DNA from: Clostridium cibarium
GTDB lineage: Bacteria; Bacillota; Clostridia; Clostridiales; Clostridiaceae
Length of the DNA stretch: 64,000 nt
Assembly: GCF_014836335.1 (NCBI RefSeq)
Contig: NZ_JACSRA010000016.1
Coordinates: 29,771 to 93,770 of the forward strand
Reading direction: 5' to 3'
Shown here in pieces: positions 9,449 through 21,026 of this stretch; within the stretch, counting starts at the first letter, position 1; each line of letters begins with the position of its first letter. The translations under genes and the position numbers were made by a program. The notes beneath the pieces are model-generated. The model ran no database searches. It was given only the letters and a program-made list of their open reading frames with translations, and was not told the DNA's origin.

Positions 9449-10681
9449 ATGAAAGAGTATATTAACAATTACAAAGGGTTGCCTAAAGAGATGTATATTT
9501 TATGTTTTGCTAATCTTATTAACAGGCTTGGGGATTTTGTTGTACCATTCCTTGCATTATATCTTACTCAAAAAATAGGTATGACGGCTACAGCTTCTGG
9601 AATTATAGTTACTTTATCGTCAGTTATAGGTATACCTGCATCTATTATTGGTGGAAAAGTATTAGATGTGTTTGGAAGAAAAAAGATATACATACTATCT
9701 CAAAGTACATCAGCATTAGCTTTAATACCTTGTGCTTTTACTAAAAACGTATCAATAACAGTGGTGTGTCTATTAGTAAGCACGTTTTTTAATGGATTTA
9801 TACGTCCTGCCTTTAAGTCAATGGCTACTGATATACTGCGTAAAGAACAAAGGCAAGCAGGTTTTTCACTTCAATATCTTTCAATAAATTTAGGGGTTTC
9901 TATAGGACCTATTATGGCAGGATTTTTATTTAATAATTTCTTACCTATGCTATTTATTGGAGATGCAATGACATCATTAATAGCGGTATTTTTAATATGG
10001 AGAAATGTAGAAGAAACTTATTCAAGAAGCAAGAAAGTTGTAGTAGAAAATAAGGCGGAAAAAGCCGAGAAAGGAAATACGTTTCAGATGCTTTGGAAAA
10101 GACCTCATTTATTAATGTTTTTAATTTTAAGTGCAATGTATAGTTATATTTATAGCCATTTCAAATTTGCATTACCTATAACATTAAATGATCAGTTTAA
10201 TGAAAATGGTGCTAAGTATTTTGGATATCTAATGAGCATAAATGCATTAACGGTAATATTATTAACTGTATTTGTAACTGCTTTAACTAAAAAGAATCAC
10301 CAGTTAACAAACATGGTTTTTGCAGGAATTGCATATGCGATAGGTTTTGGAATGATGTCCTACATTAGTGGTTTTGCGTTATTTATTTTATCAACAACAA
10401 TATGGACTATTGGGGAGATATTAAGTTCTATAAGTTCAGGTGTGTATTTAGCCAATAATAGTCCAAGTAATTATAGAGCTAGACTAAATGCTATTTCAAA
10501 TATAGGGTGGTTTTTAGGTTCAGCATTAAGCACTTCATTATCGGGAGCGTATATTGAAAACTATGGAAGTAAAACTATATGGACATTAATATTTATTCTA
10601 TCACTAGTATCAGCTTCACTAATGTATGCCTTAAAAATATTTAGTAATAAGAAAAGTAAAGAGGAAGTTATTGCTGCGTAA
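9449..10681 (+). CDS. MFS drug/metabolite transporter
   Basis: A 410-aa, twelve-segment MFS protein. The motif A region between segments 2 and 3 reads GGKVLDVFGRKK, a good match to the GxxxDRxGRR-type loop of the DHA drug:H+ antiporter group. A charged central loop (about residues 190-215, rich in Lys and Glu) separates the two halves. The RBS AGGGGG is about 8 bases before ATG, and a sigma-A-like promoter lies just upstream. It has no co-directional partner, so it is likely monocistronic. An exporter role is inferred from the motif; the substrate is unknown. Confidence 0.85.
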   Translation: MKEYINNYKGLPKEMYILCFANLINRLGDFVVPFLALYLTQKIGMTATASGIIVTLSSVIGIPASIIGGKVLDVFGRKKIYILSQSTSALALIPCAFTKNVSITVVCLLVSTFFNGFIRPAFKSMATDILRKEQRQAGFSLQYLSINLGVSIGPIMAGFLFNNFLPMLFIGDAMTSLIAVFLIWRNVEETYSRSKKVVVENKAEKAEKGNTFQMLWKRPHLLMFLILSAMYSYIYSHFKFALPITLNDQFNENGAKYFGYLMSINALTVILLTVFVTALTKKNHQLTNMVFAGIAYAIGFGMMSYISGFALFILSTTIWTIGEILSSISSGVYLANNSPSNYRARLNAISNIGWFLGSALSTSLSGAYIENYGSKTIWTLIFILSLVSASLMYALKIFSNKKSKEEVIAA

Positions 10682-10753
10682 AGTAATAAGTATTTTTTTA
10701 TTAGGAAAAGGTAATATTTGCTTTTAGTCCATGGTGCAAAGAACAGCAGAATT

Positions 10754-11725
10754 TTAGCTTTGACTTTGCACCTTGCTATCAATAAGCTGTAAATTATTTT
10801 CTTTTATTATGTCTATTAATAAATCGGCATAAATGTTATTTCCTGTTTCATCTTGCTTTGTGCTATATCCAGCATTCTCCATAGACTGAGCTTGGTCAAT
10901 ATACTGTGAAGAATTGAAAACACCATTTTCTTTATAACGCTTATTATTTAAAATAAATTTACCATAATCATCTAAAGATTCTGATTTAGTTGAATAACTT
11001 CTAAAATTGTCTTTTATAACAGAATTATAATATTCTGATGTAGTCATGGTTACTTTTTTTCCCTTCCAACTATTATCGGCTTTTATACCAAAAAGATTAT
11101 TTGCTTGGACACTAAGATCAGATTTTCCCCAATTAGATTCTAAAATAGCCTGAGATATTGTAATTGAAGGAAGGATTCCGTAGTTATTATATAATTCAAT
11201 TGCTTTTGGAGAAAGTTCATCAATAAACTTTCTACTGGAAGAATCTTTTCTTAAGTTATTTGGAACTAAACCGATTGAATCCAACTGTTCTACATATTTA
11301 TAAGCTTTTTCTTTTTCAGAATCAGTAAAAGATAATTTCTTAAGTCCGTCTTCCAAATTTAGAAGTTTATATTTATTTTCTTTGGAGGTATTTTCTAAGA
11401 AAGTTTGTCCCAATTCTTGAATGCTGACATCGGTTGATTTGGAAATATCTTTCTTATATCTTACATAATCAATGGCAGCTAAATATTTCCAATTAACTTG
11501 AAGTTTTCCTTTGCTTATTTTATCTGCAGAATCTATATAAAGTTTTATTTCTGTATCATTCAATTTGATAGTATCATCTTTATGAAAAATAAGTAATAAT
11601 ATAATTCCAATGCATCCAATCAAGAATAGAAATATTAATCTCTTTAATGTTGTTAGTATTTTTCTTTTAATTCTTTCATACAGTGTAAGTCTTGTTTTGC
11701 TTCTATTTTTTCTTTTTCTCTTCAT
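10754..11725 (-). CDS. Membrane-anchored endo-beta-N-acetylglucosaminidase (GH73)
   Basis: A cell-wall hydrolase cutting the glycan strand of peptidoglycan. A basic N-terminus (MKRKRKNRSKTR) and one membrane segment (IFLFLIGCIGIILLLIF) anchor it with the enzyme outside. The GH73/FlgJ-like domain covers the last third: SITISQAILESNWGKS contains the catalytic glutamate, followed by NNLFGIKA and a Tyr-rich segment typical of the family. About 323 aa. The start is placed at 11725, behind GAGGG; an in-frame ATG at 11764 is further upstream but lacks an RBS. Probably a housekeeping autolysin. Confidence 0.88.
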   Translation of the reverse strand: MKRKRKNRSKTRLTLYERIKRKILTTLKRLIFLFLIGCIGIILLLIFHKDDTIKLNDTEIKLYIDSADKISKGKLQVNWKYLAAIDYVRYKKDISKSTDVSIQELGQTFLENTSKENKYKLLNLEDGLKKLSFTDSEKEKAYKYVEQLDSIGLVPNNLRKDSSSRKFIDELSPKAIELYNNYGILPSITISQAILESNWGKSDLSVQANNLFGIKADNSWKGKKVTMTTSEYYNSVIKDNFRSYSTKSESLDDYGKFILNNKRYKENGVFNSSQYIDQAQSMENAGYSTKQDETGNNIYADLLIDIIKENNLQLIDSKVQSQS

Positions 11726-11895
11726 AAATCCCTCATATATTTTAAAAAAAGTTTTTCTTATCATCTATGGAATGAATTAAGCTATATATCTATATTAGCA
11801 TAAGATTGATTTCATTTAGTAATATTCTATTAAGATTAATATTTTTTTAATCAAAAAACAATTTTCATATAAGATATATAATAGGTAACAATAGA

Positions 11896-11930
11896 AATAG
11901 AACTACTGGTTAAATCCCGGTAGTTCTATT
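11896..11930 (-). terminator. Hairpin downstream of the nitrite/sulfite reductase gene
   Basis: A 14-base stem (11896-11909 with 11917-11930, one wobble) with a 7-base loop lies about 70 bases past the reductase stop on the minus strand. The U tract is weak. Confidence 0.55.
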
Positions 11931-12002
11931 ATTATGATGTATTTTTTCAATTTAACTAATTATTTGCTGTTAATAGGTTTGTTGGATTAGGGAAAAAGTT
12001 AA

Positions 12003-13553
12003 TTATTTAGCATATTTGGATACTAGTTCAAGTAGTTCTGGTTCATAAGAATTTACATATTCATAGAAATTAATATTTCTATTTTCAATAAGTAATGCTA
12101 GTTCATATAGAAAATGTGGTATTTCTCTTGCTAGTATATCACCAAATATTTTTCCAAGTTTTGCATTGTTATTTCCAAATGATCCATTTATGTGAAGTTC
12201 AAAGACATCTTCTATAGTATCATCAACTTTTTTACGTTTTCCTGTGAAACCAATATCAACTATTTCATGAACACCACATGAATTTCCACAGCCAGATATA
12301 TGGATTTTTGGAAGTATATCTTTTGTATATCCTTTTTCTTTGAAGAAATTAATTATTTCATTTAAAGTTTTTTGACTTTGCAAAATTCCTACTTGACATA
12401 TTGGAACGCCAATACAAGATACACTTTGTTCAAGAGAAGTTTCTCCACCAAGTCCTTGAGTCAGCAAAAGTAGTTTCTTAGCTTCTTCGCCATTTAAATT
12501 TCTAAAATAAATGCCTTCAGTCATTGTAAGTCTTATATCTAAATCTTCTACTGATTTTAATGAATCTAATAGTTTTCTTAAATCTTTAATATATATTTGA
12601 CCGCCAATTGGATGGAAATATACACTGTATAATCCATCTTGTTTTTGTTCATATAATCTTGGATGTTTAATATCTATTTTCTTTCCTTCTTTTAGATATT
12701 CTTTTGAGTTTACTATTAAATCTAAATTTTCTTTACTCATAACTTCTTCTAAATGTTTTTTATAGGTTTGAATAAATGTATCTTTGCCCATTCTTTCTAG
12801 TATGTATCTTATACGAGCTTTACCTCTATTTTGATAATCACCTTCAGCTATAAACATATTAGTCATAGCTTCTATATGGTAAAGAACCTTGCTTGGTTCA
12901 ATAAGTTCATCATATTCAATAGCAGTTTTAGGATTTCGACCAAGGCCACCAGCCATAAAAACTTTAAAATATTCTTTGTTATCTTGTTTGGTAGCTAGAA
13001 ACCCTAAATCAGTAACGGTACAGTGTCCAAAATCTGCATCACTACTTGAAAAAGATACCTTAAGTTTTCTTGGTAATTTATATGATGTTATTTTGTTTAA
13101 AAAGTGATTATTTACAGCTAAAGCATATTGAGTAACATCAAAAGCTTCTAATCTATCAACTCCAGAAAGTGGAGATAGAGCTACATTTCTTGGATAATTT
13201 CCACCACTTCCTCTAGAATATATTCCATTTTCTATTCCATCTTTCATTATCCCACATATGTCGTCTATTGATAAGTTATGGTATTGGACAGCTTCTCGTG
13301 TAGTCAAGTGTATTTTATCTAATTCATATTTTTCAGCTAAATTACATAAAAACTTTAGGTTAGATATATTTGTTATACCAGAAGGTATTCTAAGTCTTAT
13401 CATAAATTCTTTTTTGCTACGTTCAGAATATACTCCCATTCCGCCAGAAACTTTTTTAAAATTTGCAACGGAAACTTCTCCTTGTAAAAATTTATGACCT
13501 ATTTCTCTAAAGTTTTCTATTTCATTTAACAACTCTTCATTTAAATTATTCAA
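12003..13553 (-). CDS. Siroheme nitrite/sulfite reductase
   Basis: A 516-aa one-subunit reductase with the two-fold ferredoxin-like and siroheme/4Fe-4S halves of the NirA/CysI family. It reduces nitrite to ammonium or sulfite to sulfide with six electrons from ferredoxin. The cluster ligands are intact: CIGVPIC (CX5C, near 380-386) and GCGNSCG (CX3C, near 420-425). No flavoprotein partner or siroheme synthesis gene is adjacent, so ferredoxin is the likely donor. Sequence alone does not separate nitrite from sulfite specificity. The RBS AGGAGG lies upstream. An inverted repeat in its promoter region (13585-13631) may be an operator. Confidence 0.9.
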   Translation of the reverse strand: MNNLNEELLNEIENFREIGHKFLQGEVSVANFKKVSGGMGVYSERSKKEFMIRLRIPSGITNISNLKFLCNLAEKYELDKIHLTTREAVQYHNLSIDDICGIMKDGIENGIYSRGSGGNYPRNVALSPLSGVDRLEAFDVTQYALAVNNHFLNKITSYKLPRKLKVSFSSSDADFGHCTVTDLGFLATKQDNKEYFKVFMAGGLGRNPKTAIEYDELIEPSKVLYHIEAMTNMFIAEGDYQNRGKARIRYILERMGKDTFIQTYKKHLEEVMSKENLDLIVNSKEYLKEGKKIDIKHPRLYEQKQDGLYSVYFHPIGGQIYIKDLRKLLDSLKSVEDLDIRLTMTEGIYFRNLNGEEAKKLLLLTQGLGGETSLEQSVSCIGVPICQVGILQSQKTLNEIINFFKEKGYTKDILPKIHISGCGNSCGVHEIVDIGFTGKRKKVDDTIEDVFELHINGSFGNNNAKLGKIFGDILAREIPHFLYELALLIENRNINFYEYVNSYEPELLELVSKYAK

Positions 13554-13873
13554 AATTATTCCTCCTTACGTAAAGCAAAGTTACTTTTATCACATTATAT
13601 CACAAGCTTATAAGTTTAGTATGTGATAAAAAATACAAATTTAATGAAATTTACGGTGAAATTGTAATATTAATCCTAGAACTAATTAAAAAAGAGTGAG
13701 TTTTTGCTGAAAAGTTTTAGCCTACTTTCTATTTTAAAGATTTTTAGAAAAAAACTAATTTATAATTGTTGTTTATTAAAATATTTTATTTATTAATAGA
13801 AAAATGTTACAATTTTAATTATAAAAGGATAAGTAAGATAAGTCTGTATATTTAAGATAAATGGAGGTAAGGT
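13554..13873. other. Divergent intergenic region between reductase and tldD
   Basis: This gene-free, AT-rich region contains a TATAAT-like box and an inverted repeat near the reductase start (listed separately). No convincing promoter for tldD could be assigned. Confidence 0.45.
13585..13631. promoter_or_regulatory. Inverted-repeat operator candidate upstream of the reductase gene
   Basis: An 11-base perfect inverted repeat, TTTTATCACAT (13585-13595) and ATGTGATAAAA (13621-13631), flanks a further TATCACA copy and the TATAAT-like box read on the minus strand. The TGTGA/TCACA half-sites resemble those of Crp/Fnr-family regulators. The regulator is not identified. Confidence 0.45.
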
Positions 13874-15292
13874 ATGAGGTTAGAAATAAGTAACTATTTA
13901 AAAAAAGTTAAACCGTTATTAAAAGAATTATTAAAAGAATTATTAAAAGAATATGATTATGCATCAATATTAGCAACAGATTCTAAGGGTAAAAAGTATA
14001 AAGTAGACAAGAGTAATATAGAGCTAGGTGATGAATATTTCTCTGAAAGAGGTTTTTTAGCTAGAGTATACTGCAGTGAAGGATATTTTGAATATGCTTT
14101 TGATGAAATTAGTAAAGAGGAAATTCCTAGTTTGCTTAATAATATAAAAGAGGCTTCAAAACTCAGAAATAATACTAATTTAGATACTATAAAATATGAA
14201 AAGAAGGTTGAAGAAAAAATGTTCTTTTCAAAAGGTGTAGATATAAAAATACATCCAGAGAAAGTTAGTGCGGAAAAAATTATTAATGAATTAATAAGTA
14301 TTAAGGATAATGCACTTAAATATGAAAAAAATCTTTTGGATATTTTTATTATGTATGATTATCTAGTTGTAAATAAGATGTTTATCTCATCAAACAAAGA
14401 TTTAGAGCAGGCATATATTAATTCCATGGCAGTAGTTATTCCATATATAAATTCTGATAACGGTATTAAGGAGAGATACACTGGTTTTAGTGGCATAAAG
14501 GGAGTAGAAATATTGGAAGAAATAAAAGAAGAAGTTGAAGGCGCAATAGATATAGCTAAAGAATTAGTAAAAGCTGAGAAGATGATTTCTGGAGAATACG
14601 ATGTTGTATGCACTCCTGTTATTACTGGATTAATAGCTCATGAAGCATTTGGACATGGTGTAGAGATGGATATGTTTTTGAAAGATAGGGCAAAATCAAA
14701 GGATTATATAGAAAAATATGTAGCATCTCCTCTGGTAACAATGAGAGATGGTGCAGTAGCGGCTCTTGAAAATGGCTCATATTTCTTTGATGATGAAGGG
14801 GAAATAGCCAGTGATACTGTAATTATAGAGAAGGGTATATTAAAGTCAGGAATTAATGATATGTTGACAGCTAATGCGTTAAAGGTAAAATCTACAGGTA
14901 ATGGTAGAAGAGAAAGCTTTCATAGAAAAGCATATACAAGAATGACAAATACATTTATAGAAAGTGGTAAATCTACATTAAATGAAATGATTGCGTCGAT
15001 AGATTATGGATTTTTAATAGATGAAATGAGAAGTGGTATGGAAGATCCTAAAAATTGGGGTATTCAATGTATGGTTAACATAGCAAGAGAGATAAGAAAT
15101 GGAAAATTAACTGGGAAAATATATTCGCCAGTTATTATGACAGGATATGTGCCAGATTTGTTAAAGTCTGTTTCAATGGTGTCAAAAGATTTTGAGTTAT
15201 CAGGTTGTGGACATTGTGGAAAAGGGTATAAGGAATATGTTGTTGTATCTGATGGTGGACCATACATTAAATGTAAATGTAGATTAGGGTAA
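13874..15292 (+). CDS. tldD: TldD-type metallopeptidase subunit
   Basis: The active subunit of the TldD-TldE heterodimeric zinc protease, which degrades unfolded peptides and in several species matures ribosomally made peptides. The catalytic HEAFGH (HExxxH, residues 256-261) is intact. Length is 472 aa, and TldE follows 12 bases later. The N-terminus has a 12-base DNA unit repeated three times (about 13917-13952), giving LLKE repeats. The C-terminus is cysteine-rich (GCGHCGKG, then IKCKCRLG), unlike the E. coli protein. GGAGG lies 6 bases before ATG. No recognisable RiPP precursor is adjacent, so a general protease role is the safer reading. Confidence 0.92.
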   Translation: MRLEISNYLKKVKPLLKELLKELLKEYDYASILATDSKGKKYKVDKSNIELGDEYFSERGFLARVYCSEGYFEYAFDEISKEEIPSLLNNIKEASKLRNNTNLDTIKYEKKVEEKMFFSKGVDIKIHPEKVSAEKIINELISIKDNALKYEKNLLDIFIMYDYLVVNKMFISSNKDLEQAYINSMAVVIPYINSDNGIKERYTGFSGIKGVEILEEIKEEVEGAIDIAKELVKAEKMISGEYDVVCTPVITGLIAHEAFGHGVEMDMFLKDRAKSKDYIEKYVASPLVTMRDGAVAALENGSYFFDDEGEIASDTVIIEKGILKSGINDMLTANALKVKSTGNGRRESFHRKAYTRMTNTFIESGKSTLNEMIASIDYGFLIDEMRSGMEDPKNWGIQCMVNIAREIRNGKLTGKIYSPVIMTGYVPDLLKSVSMVSKDFELSGCGHCGKGYKEYVVVSDGGPYIKCKCRLG

Positions 15293-15304
15293 GGAGGTAT
15301 TATA

Positions 15305-16579
15305 ATGTTAGAAGTTATATTAAGGGAACTTAAAAATAATAATATTGATGAATATATTATTACAGAAAGTCAATTAGAAGCTGTAGAACTTTATTTTATA
15401 AAAAAAGATTTGGAAATGAATAGAAAGAAAAAGTTGAAAGAATATAGTGTTAGAGTTTTTAAGAATTTTATTGGAAATGGAATAGAGTATAAAGGAGATT
15501 CAACTGTAAAAATACATGCTTTTACTAGTGAAGATGAAATGAAAAAAATAATAAAAGATGCGTATTTTTCTGCTTCATTTGTTAAAAATAAATCATATTC
15601 ACTTCCCGATGGATTTATGGGGGTAATAAAAGAGAAAAATAATATGAGTAAATTAAGTTTAGAAGAAAATGCGATAGAAGTGAAAAAATCATTATATAAA
15701 TATGATAATTTAGATAAGGGGTTTATTAACTCAGCAGAAATATTTGTGGAAAAAAATAATAAAAGAATAATCTCATCTAAAGGAGCCGATGTTTCATTTG
15801 TAAAATATAATGTTTCAGGTGAATTCATAACACAGTGGATAGAGAATCAAGATATAGAAATTTACAATAACTTTAGTTATGATAGCCTACCTGGAGAAGA
15901 ATTATCTTTAAAGGTTAAGGAAGCATTGATAGCAGCAAACTACAGGGATAAAAGTAGTGAACCATTAAAAAGTGGAAAGTATAATTTAGTTCTATCAGGG
16001 GATAGTGTTATAGAAATATTAAATTATTATATAGCTCAATCTAGAACATCATTTGTTTATAATAAATATAGTGATTTTAAAATTGGAGATTTATTACAAG
16101 GAGAAGATGTTAAAAGTGATAAGTTAAACTTAATATTAAGTTCTAGTATTCCTGTAGATGATAATGGTACAAAGCTAGTAGATAGAGTTTTATTAGAAGA
16201 TGGAAAGTTAAAAACCTTACATGGCGATTTTAAGTTTGCAGATTACTTAAATGTACCTAAAACAGGGGATTATAATTGTGCTTCATTAAAAGGTGGATCT
16301 GTAAGCGTTGATGAAATGTTTCAAGAAGGAGATATTCATATTTTAAGATTTTCAGATTTTCAAATGAATCCTTTGACAGGTGATTTTGGAGGAGAAATAA
16401 GATTGGCTTTATTAAAAAAAGATAATAAGGTTATACCTTTTACGGGGGGATCATTATCTGCAAATATTAAGAAATTACAAAGTGATATAATACTATCTAA
16501 GGAAATATATAATAATAATTCCTCTACAACCCCCAAGGCTATAAAATTCAAAAATGTTGAAATATCAGGGAGCAATTAA
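15305..16579 (+). CDS. tldE: TldE/PmbA-type metallopeptidase partner subunit
   Basis: A TldE homologue of 424 aa that lacks the HExxxH zinc motif, as expected for the non-catalytic subunit that builds the substrate channel. The C-terminal block (GDFGGEIRLALL, then PFTGGSLSANI) matches the family. It starts 12 bases after tldD with AAGGAGG just upstream, so the two are one operon ending in a strong terminator at 16639. It acts in the cytoplasm with TldD. Confidence 0.9.
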   Translation: MLEVILRELKNNNIDEYIITESQLEAVELYFIKKDLEMNRKKKLKEYSVRVFKNFIGNGIEYKGDSTVKIHAFTSEDEMKKIIKDAYFSASFVKNKSYSLPDGFMGVIKEKNNMSKLSLEENAIEVKKSLYKYDNLDKGFINSAEIFVEKNNKRIISSKGADVSFVKYNVSGEFITQWIENQDIEIYNNFSYDSLPGEELSLKVKEALIAANYRDKSSEPLKSGKYNLVLSGDSVIEILNYYIAQSRTSFVYNKYSDFKIGDLLQGEDVKSDKLNLILSSSIPVDDNGTKLVDRVLLEDGKLKTLHGDFKFADYLNVPKTGDYNCASLKGGSVSVDEMFQEGDIHILRFSDFQMNPLTGDFGGEIRLALLKKDNKVIPFTGGSLSANIKKLQSDIILSKEIYNNNSSTTPKAIKFKNVEISGSN

Positions 16580-16638
16580 AGGGAGTAATATATAAAGAAA
16601 TTTATATGTTTTATAATTTTTTATTATCCAAGCATGTA

Positions 16639-16676
16639 AACCCATGACAATAAAATAATTGTCATGGGTTAGTTTT
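16639..16676 (+). terminator. Terminator of the tldD-tldE operon
   Basis: A perfect 13-base stem (16639-16651 with 16658-16670) and a 6-base loop are followed by a T-rich tail. It also ends at the convergent small gene. Confidence 0.8.
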
Positions 16677-16677
16677 G

Positions 16678-16893
16678 TTAAGTAATAGTTCTAGAAGAAG
16701 GTAAACTTTCTAAGTCATTTGCTTTTTCAATGCTTTTTTCACTAGGTGAATAATTAGCTTTTGAATTTGGAAGATACAGTCTTTTGAATATTTTTACATC
16801 AGAATCGCTAGGACCTGATGTGTTTTGAACGGGAATTTCTTGTATAGGATAATCTCCTGACATTTTATTTGAGGGAATTTTCTCTTTATTCAT
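16678..16893 (-). CDS. Small hypothetical protein
   Basis: A 71-aa reading frame, hydrophilic and rich in Ser, Pro, Lys and Asn, with no membrane segment or recognised domain; it is probably disordered. TAGGAG lies 8 bases before ATG on the minus strand, which is the main reason to believe it. It is convergent with tldE and ends at the shared terminator hairpin, and is divergent from cfa. I do not recognise the family. Conservation in related genomes would be needed to be sure it is real. Confidence 0.55.
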   Translation of the reverse strand: MNKEKIPSNKMSGDYPIQEIPVQNTSGPSDSDVKIFKRLYLPNSKANYSPSEKSIEKANDLESLPSSRTIT

Positions 16894-16943
16894 TTAAACA
16901 CTCCTAACATATTTATATATAATTCTATTTATATAAATATTCT

Positions 16944-16973
16944 TTGAAAAAGGAAGAGTATTATTCATAGAAT
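16944..16973 (+). promoter_or_regulatory. Candidate promoter of the cfa gene
   Basis: TTGAAA (16944-16949), an 18-base spacer and TAGAAT (16968-16973) lie about 55 bases before the cfa start. The fit is moderate. Confidence 0.35.
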
Positions 16974-17028
16974 ATTTAAATAAAGCATATCAATATATAA
17001 TTAAGACTGAAAATGGAAGGTGAGAGTC

Positions 17029-18210
17029 ATGTCAGTAGAGAGTATGCTAATTAAAAAACTGTTTAAACAAGAAAATCAAACTCCATTTAAAGTTATATTT
17101 AAAGATGGAGAAGTATTAAATATAGGTGAAGGAAAAGCAAAATTTGTAATTAGGATTAATGGTAATATAGATAAAAATTTATTGATCACGAGTACATCAT
17201 TAGCTTTAGGAGAAGCTTATATGGATAAGATAATAGAGATGGAAGAAGGAGATTTATATAATGCTTTAGATATTTTATTAGGTAAATTAGATGAATTTAA
17301 AGTAGATGAAAAAGCTTTAAGTAAATTAATGTTTTCTTCTACATCTAAAAAAAATCAAAAGAAAGAGGTCACTTCGCATTATGATATAGGAAATGATTTT
17401 TATGAGATGTGGTTAGATGATACTATGAGTTATTCATGTGGATATTTTAAAAATAATAATGATACATTGCTTGAAGCTCAGAAAAATAAGGTTCAACATA
17501 TCTTAAAGAAGTTGCAATTAAGTGAGGGAATGAATTTACTTGATATTGGATGTGGATTTGGATATTTATTAATTGAAGCAGCAAAAAAATATAAAGTTCA
17601 TGGTTTAGGAATTACATTAAGTGAACAACAGTATTTAAAGTTTAAAGAAAGAATTAGGGAAGAAAATTTGGAAGAGTATTTAGAAGTTGAACTTATGGAC
17701 TATCGTGATCTGAAAAAGAGTAATTTGAAATTTGATAGAGTTGTAAGTGTTGGAATGATAGAACATGTTGGTCGTCCTAATTATGATCTTTTCTTTAAAA
17801 ATGTTGATTTGATTTTAAAGGACAAAGGATTATTTCTATTACATTTTATAAGTGGAAGAAGAGAATACCAAGGAGATCCATGGATTAAAAAATATATATT
17901 TCCGGGAGGTGTTATTCCAAGTCTCAGAGAAATTATAAATATTGCAGGTGAGTTAAATTACTATACATTAGATGTTGAAAGTTTGAGAAGACATTACCAA
18001 AAAACATTACTTTGTTGGTATGAAAATTTTAATAATAATATAGATGAGATTTCAAAGATGTTTGATGAAAGGTTTGTTAGGATGTGGAAGTTGTACTTAG
18101 GTGCATGTGCTGCATCTTTTCATAATGGAATGATAGATTTGCACCAAATATTATTCTCAAAAGGAAATAACAATGAATTAGAAATGACAAGAGAATATTT
18201 ATATAAATAG
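17029..18210 (+). CDS. cfa: Cyclopropane-fatty-acyl-phospholipid synthase
   Basis: The enzyme transfers a methylene group from S-adenosylmethionine to unsaturated acyl chains of membrane lipids, stiffening the membrane against solvent, acid and late-growth stress. Visible are the family signature SHYDIGNDFYEMWLDDTMSY, the SAM-binding LLDIGCGFGYLL near residue 170 and GMIEHVGRPNY. Length is 393 aa. The start is ATG 17029 with GGAAGGTGA upstream; an in-frame GTG at 17020 overlaps that RBS and is less likely. It is monocistronic with its own terminator. This would suit a solvent-producing Clostridium, which is inference. Confidence 0.95.
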   Translation: MSVESMLIKKLFKQENQTPFKVIFKDGEVLNIGEGKAKFVIRINGNIDKNLLITSTSLALGEAYMDKIIEMEEGDLYNALDILLGKLDEFKVDEKALSKLMFSSTSKKNQKKEVTSHYDIGNDFYEMWLDDTMSYSCGYFKNNNDTLLEAQKNKVQHILKKLQLSEGMNLLDIGCGFGYLLIEAAKKYKVHGLGITLSEQQYLKFKERIREENLEEYLEVELMDYRDLKKSNLKFDRVVSVGMIEHVGRPNYDLFFKNVDLILKDKGLFLLHFISGRREYQGDPWIKKYIFPGGVIPSLREIINIAGELNYYTLDVESLRRHYQKTLLCWYENFNNNIDEISKMFDERFVRMWKLYLGACAASFHNGMIDLHQILFSKGNNNELEMTREYLYK

Positions 18211-18218
18211 AAAATTTA

Positions 18219-18257
18219 GAAGGTACAGTTACTAAATTAGCTGTACCTTCATTTATT
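18219..18257 (+). terminator. Terminator after cfa
   Basis: A perfect 10-base stem (18219-18228 with 18241-18250) with a 12-base loop and a T-rich tail starts 8 bases after the stop. Confidence 0.65.
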
Positions 18258-18302
18258 GTGATTTATGGCAAGTGATAAATAATATAATTATGTTAATGCT
18301 AA

Positions 18303-20759
<2,457 letters not shown>

Positions 20760-20976
20760 CTAAAAATATTATTTTTTTTAATATATTTGGATGAAAATTA
20801 TAAAAATGAAAAAAATGCAACTATAAACTTAATTAATACAAGTTTTTCAATAAATGACTAAAAAAGTAAATTTATTAAAAGTGCTTTTTAAATCTCTATT
20901 TCAGTCATAGAATACTTAAATTAAGTGAGAAATGTAGAATAAGGAATAAAGTGGGGATTTTACGAGGATAACAAGA

Positions 20977-21001
20977 AAATTGTACCAGTAAATGGTACAA
21001 T
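20977..21001. promoter_or_regulatory. Inverted repeat just upstream of the cellulase RBS
   Basis: AATTGTACC (20977-20985) and GGTACAATT (20993-21001) form a perfect 9-base inverted repeat with a 7-base spacer, 25 bases before the cellulase start. It could be a repressor operator or an mRNA hairpin near the RBS. Confidence 0.45.
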
Positions 21002-21026
21002 TTATTAAAATAGTGGAGGTGATTTT

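Noticed and set aside
13874..16579. tldD-tldE as part of a RiPP (microcin-like) cluster
   Set aside because: No precursor-like peptide, modification enzyme or dedicated exporter is adjacent; the small minus-strand gene at 16678 does not look like a precursor.
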